From contig NZ_CP080623.1 of the NCBI RefSeq assembly GCF_019599045.1, positions 3,246,501 through 3,310,500 on the forward strand: a stretch of 64,000 bases of DNA, given 5' to 3'. Below, one piece after another: positions 1-8,197 of this stretch. The notes under the pieces were generated by a model. It worked only from the letters and a program-made list of their open reading frames with translations. It did not search any database and had not been told where the DNA came from. Position 1 is the first letter of the stretch. Each line of letters begins with the position of its first letter. The DNA is from Roseovarius sp. SCSIO 43702 (lineage in GTDB: Bacteria > Pseudomonadota > Alphaproteobacteria > Rhodobacterales > Rhodobacteraceae). The position numbers and the translations under genes were made by a program.

Positions 1-350
1 TCAACAAACAAGTTGCGGGTCGTGTCGAAATCTACGCTCTCATCGCGATACGGGCGGAGGGTCTTGGCAATTGGCGCGTTCGCCGTGATCAGGGCCTCAC
101 GCTTGCCTGGCCAGTTCAGATGGTAACGCTCCTGAGGCCCCTCAACGATGTTATCGGATAGCTCCTGCCGCAGTTGATCGAAGTCTACCTTCAACGCCAG
201 CTTGCCGTCTTCGTCTCGCGCCTCGGATACGCAGCCGGGGAAAAGAGCACGGATCTTGGCGATGTTGTCCTGCGTCAGGTCCGGGCTGTGCATCTTCAGT
301 TTTTCGACACCTTCGAAAGACACCGGTTGCACTTGGTTGTCGTCGCTCAT
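1..350 (-). CDS. Type III restriction-modification DNA methyltransferase (Mod), N-terminal part, runs off the left edge
   Basis: Only the first 116 codons are present; the frame stays open to the window edge. The translation starts MSDDNQVQPVSFEGVEKL and continues with the segments MHSPDLTQDNIAKIRALFPG and VEGPQERYHLNWPGKR, a pattern I recognise from the N-terminus of type III (beta-class) adenine methyltransferases. These modify DNA and, with the Res helicase-nuclease, restrict unmodified DNA. The DPPY and FxGxG motifs lie outside the window, so catalysis cannot be checked. The ATG at 350 is 19 bases after the DUF4391 stop, so it is probably co-transcribed with the helicase and DUF4391 genes. 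A res gene would be expected further left. The family call is from memory of the N-terminal pattern. Confidence 0.8.
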   Translation of the reverse strand, partial: MSDDNQVQPVSFEGVEKLKMHSPDLTQDNIAKIRALFPGCVSEARDEDGKLALKVDFDQLRQELSDNIVEGPQERYHLNWPGKREALITANAPIAKTLRPYRDESVDFDTTRNLFV

Positions 351-369
351 GCTCGTTCCTCCACCCTGT

Positions 370-1041
370 TCAGTCGGGCTTTTTCAAATGGTCAAGGGCC
401 TTCTGCGCCTCTTGCAGCTGTCCATGCAACGTCATTTTGATGTTGAATTGCGTCTCGCGTTTCATCTTTGATTTCAACTGGCTGATCTCGCGCTCCTTGG
501 CCTTGATCGCCTCGAGCCTCTCCAGGCTCGCGTCGATGTCCTCTTCCGCAGCCGGTTCAATCGGCATCAGGGCCGTGAGCAGCTGATCGTAGAGTCCGCC
601 GAGGTTCAGCGACACCGGCAGGGCCGCGCACTCTGTCTCTTCCGGCAACCACGCGCTGCGCAGGTGTTCCCCAACCAGCACCCACTTGGCGCTGTCTGCC
701 TCCGAAGGGCGCTTGCGGGCCGCGGCGACCTGTATCTGACCATCCCGACGAAGCTCGAAGATCAACGGGAAGGGGACCGCGCGATCGATCGCGCGCAGGA
801 CGTCGGGGTGCAACTCTGTGGTCTTGAGCGTCAGGCGGAACACCTGGATCTCCGGCACCTGCTTGGTGGCAGGTAAACGGATCGTCTCCGGCGCCAGCTT
901 GTAGGCCCAGGTGATCTGGTCCAACTCTTTCACGAAGCGGTCTTTCAGCGCTGTGCTCGCGCCCACGGCGTCGTAGATGCGGGCCTTCGGCACCACGCGC
1001 TTCAGCTGAGCCTGGTCGGGATATCGGAAGAGCGCAGTCAA
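370..1041 (-). CDS. DUF4391 domain protein
   Basis: A 223-aa protein that fits DUF4391: an N-terminal segment FRYPDQAQLKRVVPKARIY, a central part with VPFPLIFELRRDGQIQVAAA, and a long C-terminal coiled coil (residues about 165-220, with LERLEAIKAKEREISQLKSK). The family is found beside SNF2-type helicases and type III Mod genes; its biochemical role is not known to me. The start overlaps the helicase stop by 4 bases (ATGA), so translation is probably coupled, and mod follows after 19 bases. The coiled coil suggests it bridges or oligomerises helicase and methyltransferase, which is inference. Confidence 0.75.
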   Translation of the reverse strand: MTALFRYPDQAQLKRVVPKARIYDAVGASTALKDRFVKELDQITWAYKLAPETIRLPATKQVPEIQVFRLTLKTTELHPDVLRAIDRAVPFPLIFELRRDGQIQVAAARKRPSEADSAKWVLVGEHLRSAWLPEETECAALPVSLNLGGLYDQLLTALMPIEPAAEEDIDASLERLEAIKAKEREISQLKSKMKRETQFNIKMTLHGQLQEAQKALDHLKKPD

Positions 1042-4000
1042 AGCTGGTCTCTCACGACAATGAAGGCAATCAGCTCGAAGTCATCGATGCCCGCGATGGT
1101 ATGCGTCAGGGCTGAAGTGTGGCCTCCTGCGAACAGGCTGTCGATGTCACGCTCCTCCTTCACCTCGATCATCGAGCGAATAGCATCACTCAAGAGCGCG
1201 GAGTATTTCTCCATGCTCCGGCCATCCTTGGTCTCCGCGTTGAAGGCTTCGCACAGGTCCTTCACAGGAGCGGGGTGTGACTTACAGCTGGTGCGCACGA
1301 GGTCGAGCAGACGTTTCACCTGCGTCTGGTCGACGACCACCTCCCCGTCTTCCGAGATGTAGACCAGGTAGTATGGGTGGAGCCGGTTCTGATGGTTGAT
1401 GTTCACCGTGTCATGGATGTTGCGCAGGGCGAAAATAACCCCCGGGACCAGTCCGCGCTTCGCGTCGGAAGGCACCACGGCGTGCAGCCCGTTCGGCACT
1501 GTTGCGAGGTCGCCGTTCTCCTTGATGTAGTTGAGGAGATCCATGCGGAAGTCATTGAGCCCAAGATCAGTGATCGAGATCCCGGTCTTCACGTCTTCCA
1601 ACTCGATCACCTCGTTCTGGAGGCGCTGAAGCTGCTCCTTGCGGTAGGCTGTCTCCGAGCTCTTGGCCGTCAGAACGTTGTCTTCCCCGGTGCCGGTCAC
1701 ATCGACAATATGCATCCGGTTCTCAACCCGTTCCTTCAGGTTGATATACTCGTCCAAGGAAATGTCCGGCCAGTAATTCGACAGCTGGATCGAGGTGTTC
1801 GGTGAGCCGATGCGGTCGATCCGTCCGAACCGTTGAACGATGCGAACCGGGTTCCAGTGGATGTCGTAATTGACCAGGTAGTCACAGTCTTGAAGGTTCT
1901 GACCTTCGGAAATGCAGTCCGTTGCGATCAGGATGTCGAGTTCAGTCGGCTCGTCCGGGAGGATCTTGTCCTTCTCTTTGGCGACCGGTGAGAACAGCGT
2001 CAGAACGGACTGAAAATCGAACGGCTTTCCGAGGGTTGTCTTGGGATTACCTGTCCCGGTGACTATGCCAGTATGAACGCCTGCCGAATCCTCAAAATGA
2101 GGTGCCAGCTGAGCGTAGAGATACTTCGCCGTATCAGCGAAAGCCGTGAATACAATGACCTTGCGGTTCCCGGGGTTGAGCGGCTCGGCCATCTTTCCCG
2201 AGATCTCGTTGACCAGATGCTGCAGCTTCGCGTCGTCCTCCGGCTCAACCCGGTTCATTTCGACGATCAAGCCATCGATGATGATCTGGTCGGCTGAAAG
2301 CTCCTGCTTCCAGGCTTTGACGTCCATGTCGGCGAGTGCGATCTTCACGGTTTTCCCGACTGAAAGACCTGAGAGATCATCATCCTCTTCGGCGAGTTCT
2401 TCGTCGATTTCGAGCTCCACGATGGAGTCGGAGCCACCCAAAGCCTCAAAACGAGCGATGGCCTTCAAGGTGCTCTCGATGTTCTTCGAAAGGGATCCCA
2501 GTGTCATGCGAAAGGCATGAACCGAGCTTTCAAGCCGTTTCAATAGATTGGTCGTCATGAGGGCTTGCAAGCTTCGTTCACGGTCAGCTTGTCTGAGTGT
2601 GCCCTTTCCGCCTTCGGTCCTGGTGTCGTAGAGCTCTTCGTATTTCCTGACGCGGCTCGGATAGATGTAGTTGACAGGCGCGTATACTGCCATTTTTAGA
2701 CCAGTCAGCTGGCCATAAATTTCATTAAAGCCAATGATGTCTTCGCGGGTCGTGATCGGGAGATGGTGCGACAAGGGCGGCAGGCGAGCCGGAAACTTTC
2801 CGATATCTGCAGTATCGTAAAAGGTCTCGATGTGTTTGCGAGATCGGGCAATCGTCACGGCATCCAGAAGCTCAAAGAAGTCAAAGTCTAACTTCCGCAA
2901 GATGGTTGCGGCTGTCCGCTGCTCGGGGGGCAGCTCCGACCAAGCATTGAATGCCATCTGGGCTCGTCGAAAAATCTCCTCGACAGATGTCTTCGTCCGG
3001 AGGTTCTTGCTCAAATCATCTGACTGCCCTTCGTAGGCCAGAGCAAGCTGGTTGCGCAGGTCGGTGAAGCGATTGTTGACCGGTGTGGCGGACAACATCA
3101 GGACCTTGGTCTTGACCCCAGAGCGGATCACCTTGTTCATCAATCGCTGGTAGCGGGTCTCGCGATCCTTGTAGACATCATTATTCCGAAAATTGTGGGA
3201 TTCATCAATTACAACAAGGTCATAGTTTCCCCAGTTAATACGATCGAGTCGCATGCCAAAAGACTCTCCAGAAGTTCGCGATAAGTCAGTATGGCAGAGG
3301 ACGTCGTACCGGAAACGGTCCTTCGCAAATATGTTTGTAGTGAGATTTGCGTTATAGTTTCTCCAGTTGTCCACAAGCTTTTTTGGGCAAAGAACCAGAA
3401 CGTCCCGATTTCGAAGTTCATAGTATTTTACGACCGCCAGAGCTGTGAAAGTCTTGCCGAGCCCTACGCTATCAGCGAGGATGCACCCATTGTAAGTTTC
3501 TAATTTGTTAATGATACCTACCGCGGCGTCCTTCTGGTAGTTGAAGAGCTTCTTCCAAACCAAACTATCCTGGTATCCGGTCTTATCATTTGGCAACACA
3601 TCCTCGTCTACCTCCGAGAGGAAGTCTGAAAACAAGTTGTAGAGGATAACGAAGTAAATTCTTTCGGGACCATTCTCATGATAAACGGACTCGATATGAT
3701 CCAAAACCTGTGACGTCACATCACTAAGCTTCTCGCCATCGGACCACAATTGATCGAACAGGCTGAGGTAAGTCTTTGTGAACTGTGGTTCGTCGATAGC
3801 TTGCGAGAGGCTCGAAAGGGCATCCCCGGCTTGGTAACCAAGGTCCACTGCGGTGAAGCCAGAAAGAGGCGTATAGGCGGTGTCGCTCGCCGGCGTTCCA
3901 ACATGAGCAAACTGCTGCATGGGTGCGCTTGTGGCGTTCGACCGGAAACGAGCTTTCCTTCGAATCCAATTTGCACATTCGCGAGCAACCGCCCGCTGTG

Positions 4001-4298
4001 TCATTTTGTTGCGAAGCTTTATTTCAAACTCACCACCAGATACTGCTCCCTCTCTTATCTCACTCGGAATAAAGAACTGACGGCGCTCTTTTCTAATCTT
4101 GTCTACCGCACCGTTTGGAACAAACGTTGGAGATGTAAAGATAAACCGAAACTCATCGATTTCTTCGAGTTGGTCTCTTAGCGCTTCGTATGCATAAATT
4201 GAAAAATAGGCAGCGGCGATCGATAGACGATCGGCACCTTGGAGTGACGATTTTAGGTCGTCGCCAAGCAAAGTCGTCACATTATCAACGATCCGCAC
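1038..4298 (-). CDS. SNF2-family helicase with N-terminal phospholipase-D-like domain
   Basis: A 1086-aa protein. Residues about 1-110 look like the PLD-like domain often fused to such helicases (TSPTFVPNGAVDKIRKERR). A superfamily 2 ATPase core follows: Walker A ADSVGLGKT at about 275-283, a DESH box in VVIDESHNFR at about 362-371, SATPVNNR as motif III, and QRFGRIDRIGS as motif VI at about 835. It probably translocates on DNA using ATP. The start is GTG at 4298, with GAGG just upstream and an upstream stop ending at 4302. It is the first intact gene of a helicase-DUF4391-mod transcription unit. A C-terminal region after about 900 has no domain I recognise. I see no catalytic HKD motif, so the PLD part may not be active as a nuclease. 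Confidence 0.85.
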   Translation of the reverse strand: MRIVDNVTTLLGDDLKSSLQGADRLSIAAAYFSIYAYEALRDQLEEIDEFRFIFTSPTFVPNGAVDKIRKERRQFFIPSEIREGAVSGGEFEIKLRNKMTQRAVARECANWIRRKARFRSNATSAPMQQFAHVGTPASDTAYTPLSGFTAVDLGYQAGDALSSLSQAIDEPQFTKTYLSLFDQLWSDGEKLSDVTSQVLDHIESVYHENGPERIYFVILYNLFSDFLSEVDEDVLPNDKTGYQDSLVWKKLFNYQKDAAVGIINKLETYNGCILADSVGLGKTFTALAVVKYYELRNRDVLVLCPKKLVDNWRNYNANLTTNIFAKDRFRYDVLCHTDLSRTSGESFGMRLDRINWGNYDLVVIDESHNFRNNDVYKDRETRYQRLMNKVIRSGVKTKVLMLSATPVNNRFTDLRNQLALAYEGQSDDLSKNLRTKTSVEEIFRRAQMAFNAWSELPPEQRTAATILRKLDFDFFELLDAVTIARSRKHIETFYDTADIGKFPARLPPLSHHLPITTREDIIGFNEIYGQLTGLKMAVYAPVNYIYPSRVRKYEELYDTRTEGGKGTLRQADRERSLQALMTTNLLKRLESSVHAFRMTLGSLSKNIESTLKAIARFEALGGSDSIVELEIDEELAEEDDDLSGLSVGKTVKIALADMDVKAWKQELSADQIIIDGLIVEMNRVEPEDDAKLQHLVNEISGKMAEPLNPGNRKVIVFTAFADTAKYLYAQLAPHFEDSAGVHTGIVTGTGNPKTTLGKPFDFQSVLTLFSPVAKEKDKILPDEPTELDILIATDCISEGQNLQDCDYLVNYDIHWNPVRIVQRFGRIDRIGSPNTSIQLSNYWPDISLDEYINLKERVENRMHIVDVTGTGEDNVLTAKSSETAYRKEQLQRLQNEVIELEDVKTGISITDLGLNDFRMDLLNYIKENGDLATVPNGLHAVVPSDAKRGLVPGVIFALRNIHDTVNINHQNRLHPYYLVYISEDGEVVVDQTQVKRLLDLVRTSCKSHPAPVKDLCEAFNAETKDGRSMEKYSALLSDAIRSMIEVKEERDIDSLFAGGHTSALTHTIAGIDDFELIAFIVVRDQL

Positions 4299-4301
4299 CC
4301 T

Positions 4302-4565
4302 CTACCTCATGTTCTTCAAGTCTTTTTGCGTTTGTCTCAGACTATAGCCTGTGCTGGCGAGCGCAACGTCTCGAATCGCCGGTTCTGACCAGCCTCGGAA
4401 GGCCCGCATCTCTGCGAGGTCGTCGGCACTGAGGTTGAGGACCTCTGCATGCTTGGCCGAGGGCTCTTCGGTCTGCCGATCAGTTGCCTGAAACGGGAGG
4501 TCGGAGCAGAATATACGACCGACTTCGACAATCGGGCCGCCAAATACTACGCGGGCATATACCAA
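4302..4565 (-). pseudogene. 3' fragment of an unidentified gene upstream of the helicase
   Basis: The open frame encodes about 87 residues ending in LRQTQKDLKNMR, three bases before the helicase GTG. The only possible start is TTG at 4565 with no convincing Shine-Dalgarno sequence, and an in-frame TGA lies 18 bases further upstream. The IS256-family element begins about 48 bases beyond. This looks like the C-terminal remnant of the gene that once headed the helicase operon, cut off by the IS or by a linked deletion. No matching N-terminal part is visible on the far side of the IS. Function unknown. Confidence 0.45.
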
Positions 4566-4612
4566 CGGACGTTCGCACCCGTATCAAGCCGCCCGGGTCA
4601 CGTCCGTCAAGT

Positions 4613-4625
4613 TGGTGTAATTTCG
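4613..4625 (+). repeat. Left terminal inverted repeat of the IS256-family element
   Basis: TGGTGTAATTTCG here matches the reverse complement of 5944-5956 without mismatch. The two sides diverge both inward and outward from this core. Confidence 0.7.
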
Positions 4626-4645
4626 CGGATGGCCTGAGTGCATGA

Positions 4646-5851
4646 TCAGGCGGCTTCTGTTGTGATGCTGAGAATGGGGTCGATCTCTTCGGTGTCGATC
4701 TGGGCGAAGGCCTCGACCATCATGTAGCGGCTTGCGGTCTGCCATTCGTCGTTCTGTTCGAACAGCACCGCGCCGATCAGGCGCATGATGGAAGCCTCGT
4801 TCGGAAAGATGCCGACGACGTCTGCCCGGCGCTTCACCTCCTTGTTGAGGCGTTCGATCGGGTTGGTCGAATGCAGTTTCGTGCGATGCTGTCGGGGAAA
4901 GGACGTGTAAGCCAGCACGTCGTGTTCGCTTGCGTCCATCAGGTCGGCGAGCTTGGGCCAGCGTGGACGCAGCTGCTCGGAGACCTTGCGCCAGGTCTCG
5001 CCGGCATGGGCGCGGTCGGGCTGGTCGAAGACCTGCCGGATCGCGGCGGCGACGACGGTGTGCTGACCGCGGGAGACATGCGCGAGTGCGTTCCTCATCC
5101 AGTGAACGCGACATCTTTGCCAGGTCGCCTCAAAGACCCGGGCAATGGCGGCCTTGAGACCGGTATGCGCATCGCTGATGACCAACCTGATACCGCCGAG
5201 GCCACGGGCCTTCAGCGAGCGCAGGAACTCGGTCCAGAAGGTCTCGGCCTCCGAAGGTCCGATCCCCAGACCGATGATCTCGCGCCGCCCCTCGGTGTTG
5301 GCGGCGACGGCGATTATGGCTGCGACCGGCACGATGCGCCCGCCCTGGCGGACCTTGAGATAGGTGGCATCCAGCCAGAGATAGGGCCACTCGCCGCTGA
5401 GCGGGCGGTTCAGGAACTCGCCGACGCGCTCGTCGATGTCCTTGCAGAGCTTTGAAACCGTGCTCTTCGAAATGCCCGAGAGCCCCATCGCCTGGACCAG
5501 ATCATCGACACGCCGGGTCGATACCCCGCCGATCCACGCCTCCTGAATGACCGCGACCAGCGCTTGCTCCGAGGTCTTGCGGGCCTCGAGGAAGCCGGGA
5601 AAGTAGCTGCCCTGCCGGAGCTTCGGCACCCGCAGGTTCAGCGTTCCCAGACGGGTATCGAGGGCGCGCTCCCGATACCCGTTTCGCCAGGTCGTGCGTT
5701 CGCCGCTGCGCTCGTGCCGACCGGCGCCGATCAGGCCCTCGACATCGGCCTCCATGATCAGCTGCAGAACCGCCTCAGCGACAGCGCGTAGGAAGTCGCC
5801 CTGGTCGTGCTTTGCGAGAAGCTCGGAAAGGTCCATGTTCGTCTTGGTCAT
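4646..5851 (-). CDS. IS256/Mutator-family transposase
   Basis: A 401-aa DDE transposase that moves the surrounding IS. The start at 5851 (MTKTNMDLSELL) is preferred because GGAG lies just upstream; the frame is open further but carries no better site. Features typical of the family are the N-terminal motif ERTTWRNGYRER, first Asp in LWLDATYLKVR, second Asp in LVISDAHTGLKAAI, a C/H motif in WQRCRVHWMRN and the catalytic Glu in NPIERLNKEVKRR. The reading frame is complete, so the element may still be mobile. No sign of frameshift. Confidence 0.93.
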   Translation of the reverse strand: MTKTNMDLSELLAKHDQGDFLRAVAEAVLQLIMEADVEGLIGAGRHERSGERTTWRNGYRERALDTRLGTLNLRVPKLRQGSYFPGFLEARKTSEQALVAVIQEAWIGGVSTRRVDDLVQAMGLSGISKSTVSKLCKDIDERVGEFLNRPLSGEWPYLWLDATYLKVRQGGRIVPVAAIIAVAANTEGRREIIGLGIGPSEAETFWTEFLRSLKARGLGGIRLVISDAHTGLKAAIARVFEATWQRCRVHWMRNALAHVSRGQHTVVAAAIRQVFDQPDRAHAGETWRKVSEQLRPRWPKLADLMDASEHDVLAYTSFPRQHRTKLHSTNPIERLNKEVKRRADVVGIFPNEASIMRLIGAVLFEQNDEWQTASRYMMVEAFAQIDTEEIDPILSITTEAA

Positions 5852-5943
5852 CGGGGTCTCCGTGTGGTCCGTGGTTGAAGTCGCCAAACTCCACCTCGAC
5901 CATACACCTCGATGGCCACCCGGGATCACACCGTCGACGGCGC

Positions 5944-5956
5944 CGAAATTACACCA
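5944..5956 (-). repeat. Right terminal inverted repeat of the IS256-family element
   Basis: CGAAATTACACCA here is the exact reverse complement of the left end at 4613-4625. Confidence 0.7.
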
Positions 5957-6187
5957 CGTGCTCGGACACTAACGCCGCCCGAGTGTGTGTTCGGGAACGT
6001 TCAATCGATCATCGCATCGACACTACCACTCCGCCAAAAGGCTCGACGCGACTTAAACTTCCGCTTCCCGGAATTTCTTCTTCGTGCCGAGGCGAAGTAG
6101 CCAACCTCCTTTTCGTGAGACCGGCAACTTCGAGCGTGTCGCTGCGGCGCCCAAAGTTGCTCTGGATGAGATGGAGGGCACGAACGC

Positions 6188-7282
6188 TTGGCAAACCCAT
6201 GGACACCAATCTGGAACGAAAAACACGCCGCTTGGGCCATCGACTTTCGGGTGGGGCCACGCCGCATCCGCCGAAGGCTCCCAATAGCCGATAAGTCCCA
6301 ACGCAAGATTGCCGAGAAGCTGGCGGAAAAAATCTATCACTCAGCTTGGCGGGACGAGCTTCAGGCCGAACAGAGGCCGAGGAAGACATCCTTCGTCAAG
6401 GCAGCGGAATTGTACGAGGCAAGCGGGGGAGAGGCCCGGTTCCTGCCAAAGCTCAAGCGGTATTTTGGGCGCGATACATCCATCGAGGACATCGACGAGG
6501 TTCGCATCATGGAAGCTGCCGCAGCTCTCTACCCGGAAGCGCGACCCGACACGATCCGGCGTCAGGTGCGTGTTCCCATACGTTCAATACAAAATTTCGC
6601 CGCTGGGAAACGTCGACAGAAGTCGACCGACACGCGGAGGGTTCGCTGGCTCAGCCCAGAAGAGGCAGAAAGGATGCTTCACGTAGCCAGCGATCCTGAT
6701 GCGATTGCTCTGCGTGACCCACGACGTGAGACATTGCGCAAGATCGCCTTCATGCTCGGCACCGGTGCGGGGCCCGGCGAGACGATGGCGCTCGATGGAA
6801 AAGGTTGGAACCCCGCCACACGAGAGTGGTGGCTGCCGGGCACTAAGACGACTTTTCGCCCGCGCTTCGTCTTCCTGCCAAGGCGCGCGCTTGAGCTGAT
6901 TGGCGAGATACCAGCCGAAGGTCCGGCCTTCCCGGCTCCTAATGGCCGACCCTACAAAATCCATCCAAACCGGGGCGCTCAGATGGCGCTCGCCTTCGGA
7001 AAGGTGCGCGATGCAGCCGGATTAGGCCCGGACGTCGTCCCCTACACGCTTCGTCATACTTGGGCGACCTGGTTTTACGCTCAGACCAAGGACTGGGCCG
7101 CTTTGCTCGATCATGGCGGATGGGGGCGCTCGGACACTGCAAACCGCTACAGGAAGATCGCGCCAAAGAACCTTGCGAACCAGCTTCTTGCCTATGGTTG
7201 GGACTTTCGGCCTGAGGAAGGTGAACCGGTTCGTTTCGGTGAGCTGATATCGGTTCGGTTTCGTTCAGACGAACCGGAATGA
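6188..7282 (+). CDS. Tyrosine recombinase / phage-type integrase with an altered Arg-I position
   Basis: A 364-aa integrase. The N-terminal 150 residues form the arm/core-binding part and the catalytic domain follows. Visible active-site elements are the beta-strand Lys in GTKTTFRPRFVFLP, HxxR in YTLRHTWATW, the His of LLDHGGWGRSD and the nucleophile in TANRYRKIAP. The box that normally holds the first catalytic Arg reads GTGAGPGETMAL; where many relatives have Arg there is Gly (codon GGG, one base from CGG). The start is TTG at 6188 because upstream codons give no better option. It sits directly beside the IS and probably marks a former end of an integrated element. Activity is doubtful if the Arg really is missing. 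Confidence 0.85.
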   Translation: MANPWTPIWNEKHAAWAIDFRVGPRRIRRRLPIADKSQRKIAEKLAEKIYHSAWRDELQAEQRPRKTSFVKAAELYEASGGEARFLPKLKRYFGRDTSIEDIDEVRIMEAAAALYPEARPDTIRRQVRVPIRSIQNFAAGKRRQKSTDTRRVRWLSPEEAERMLHVASDPDAIALRDPRRETLRKIAFMLGTGAGPGETMALDGKGWNPATREWWLPGTKTTFRPRFVFLPRRALELIGEIPAEGPAFPAPNGRPYKIHPNRGAQMALAFGKVRDAAGLGPDVVPYTLRHTWATWFYAQTKDWAALLDHGGWGRSDTANRYRKIAPKNLANQLLAYGWDFRPEEGEPVRFGELISVRFRSDEPE

Positions 7283-7355
7283 TCTTCTCTACGCACCTGC
7301 CGCCCGAATCCAGATCTAACTTTGCGGGCGGGATCACTAAGAAATGGAGGCGCAA

Positions 7356-7745
7356 ATGCATCCGTCCAGAACCACCCTACTCACCGCGCCGATTCCCATT
7401 GCCATCTCATTGGAGCTCGCACTGGATTGCCTTCACGGCTATCTGGACTGCGAACTGGGGAGCTTGGAGGACCTGCTCGACACTACGGATCAGGTACTTG
7501 CGATCGATGACATATGCACACTCAGCAAAATAAACTTGGATCGGTATGGCGAGCCGCTCGATACAAGACAAAAGCTCGAGCTCGCAATGCTGTGTCTGAT
7601 GCGCCTGTATGAGACCGTATGGTATACGCCGCGAGATGATCCGTCCACTGCCAATGCAGCCACAGCGCTCGATAATTGGTTAAACAGTGCGGAGGTCATA
7701 TTAAAAGAAATAATCGACATAATATACCACTCCTTGGCGTCGTGA
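7356..7745 (+). CDS. Hypothetical protein, 129 aa
   Basis: Not recognised. The start at 7356 (MHPSRTTLLTAP) is chosen because GGAGG lies 5 bases upstream; an in-frame ATG at 7344 would place that ribosome binding site inside the gene. The protein is mostly alpha-helical and acidic, with many Leu residues and only a few basic ones. It lies 73 bases after the integrase stop on the same strand and could be a co-transcribed accessory gene of that element. No transmembrane segment and no known motif. Confidence 0.5.
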   Translation: MHPSRTTLLTAPIPIAISLELALDCLHGYLDCELGSLEDLLDTTDQVLAIDDICTLSKINLDRYGEPLDTRQKLELAMLCLMRLYETVWYTPRDDPSTANAATALDNWLNSAEVILKEIIDIIYHSLAS

Positions 7746-7874
7746 GTTTAACGCCGATAGGGGCAGCGTAAGATTCGGCATCGATGGTTCAATCTCTGGA
7801 AGCTGATGGCCGTAGCCGTGTAGGATGAAAGACAACCGTTCACCCGGTGCCAGAAAGTTGACATGCGAGGGGAC

Positions 7875-8126
7875 TTAGAGAACTCCGAGTTTGACTGCGG
7901 CGTGGCTGGCCGCGGTATTCCTCACATATCTGACATCGAGCGGCACGCCTTCGGCTTCGCCTTTGCAGATGGCGACCAGGGCCGTGAGGTCGGCCGCTCC
8001 CAACTTGGTCTGGCTACATATTCGAAGTAGTGCGTCGCGCTGCCACACCGGTAGTTCCACCGACCAATTTAGTATGTCGGCAAGCACTGCTGTCTCTTTA
8101 GTGAGATCATCTCCCTGCGCTTCCAC
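7875..8126 (-). pseudogene. Short ORF, possible N-terminal remnant of an AAA-type ATPase
   Basis: An 83-aa ORF starting at GTG 8126 with AGAGGGG upstream. The segment DILNWSVELPVWQRDALLRI followed by LTALVAICKGE resembles the N-terminal helical region of large AAA-type ATPases that accompany nuclease genes in islands; this is recalled similarity, not a search. The frame stops before any Walker motif, and no downstream part is seen before the plus-strand gene ending at 7745. It follows the predicted nuclease gene by 71 bases on the same strand. It may be a truncated partner gene or a genuine small protein. Confidence 0.4.
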
Positions 8127-8197
8127 ATTTCGCCCCTCTTGCCAAGTCTGCTTTGGCCGCCTTTCTCCCTTGAAGCTTATTTCCGGCGCCCACTGGT

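Larger units (their letters stand above)
4613..5956 (-). mobile_element. IS256-family insertion sequence (about 1.34 kb)
   Basis: The element carries one Mutator-type transposase gene and is bounded by a perfect 13-bp inverted repeat, TGGTGTAATTTCG at 4613-4625 and its complement at 5944-5956. Its length fits the IS256 family. No exact 8-9 bp target duplication is seen next to these ends (4605-4612 against 5957-5964 share only the first three bases), so either the true tips lie a little further out or a rearrangement followed insertion. The ends are therefore approximate. Confidence 0.8.
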
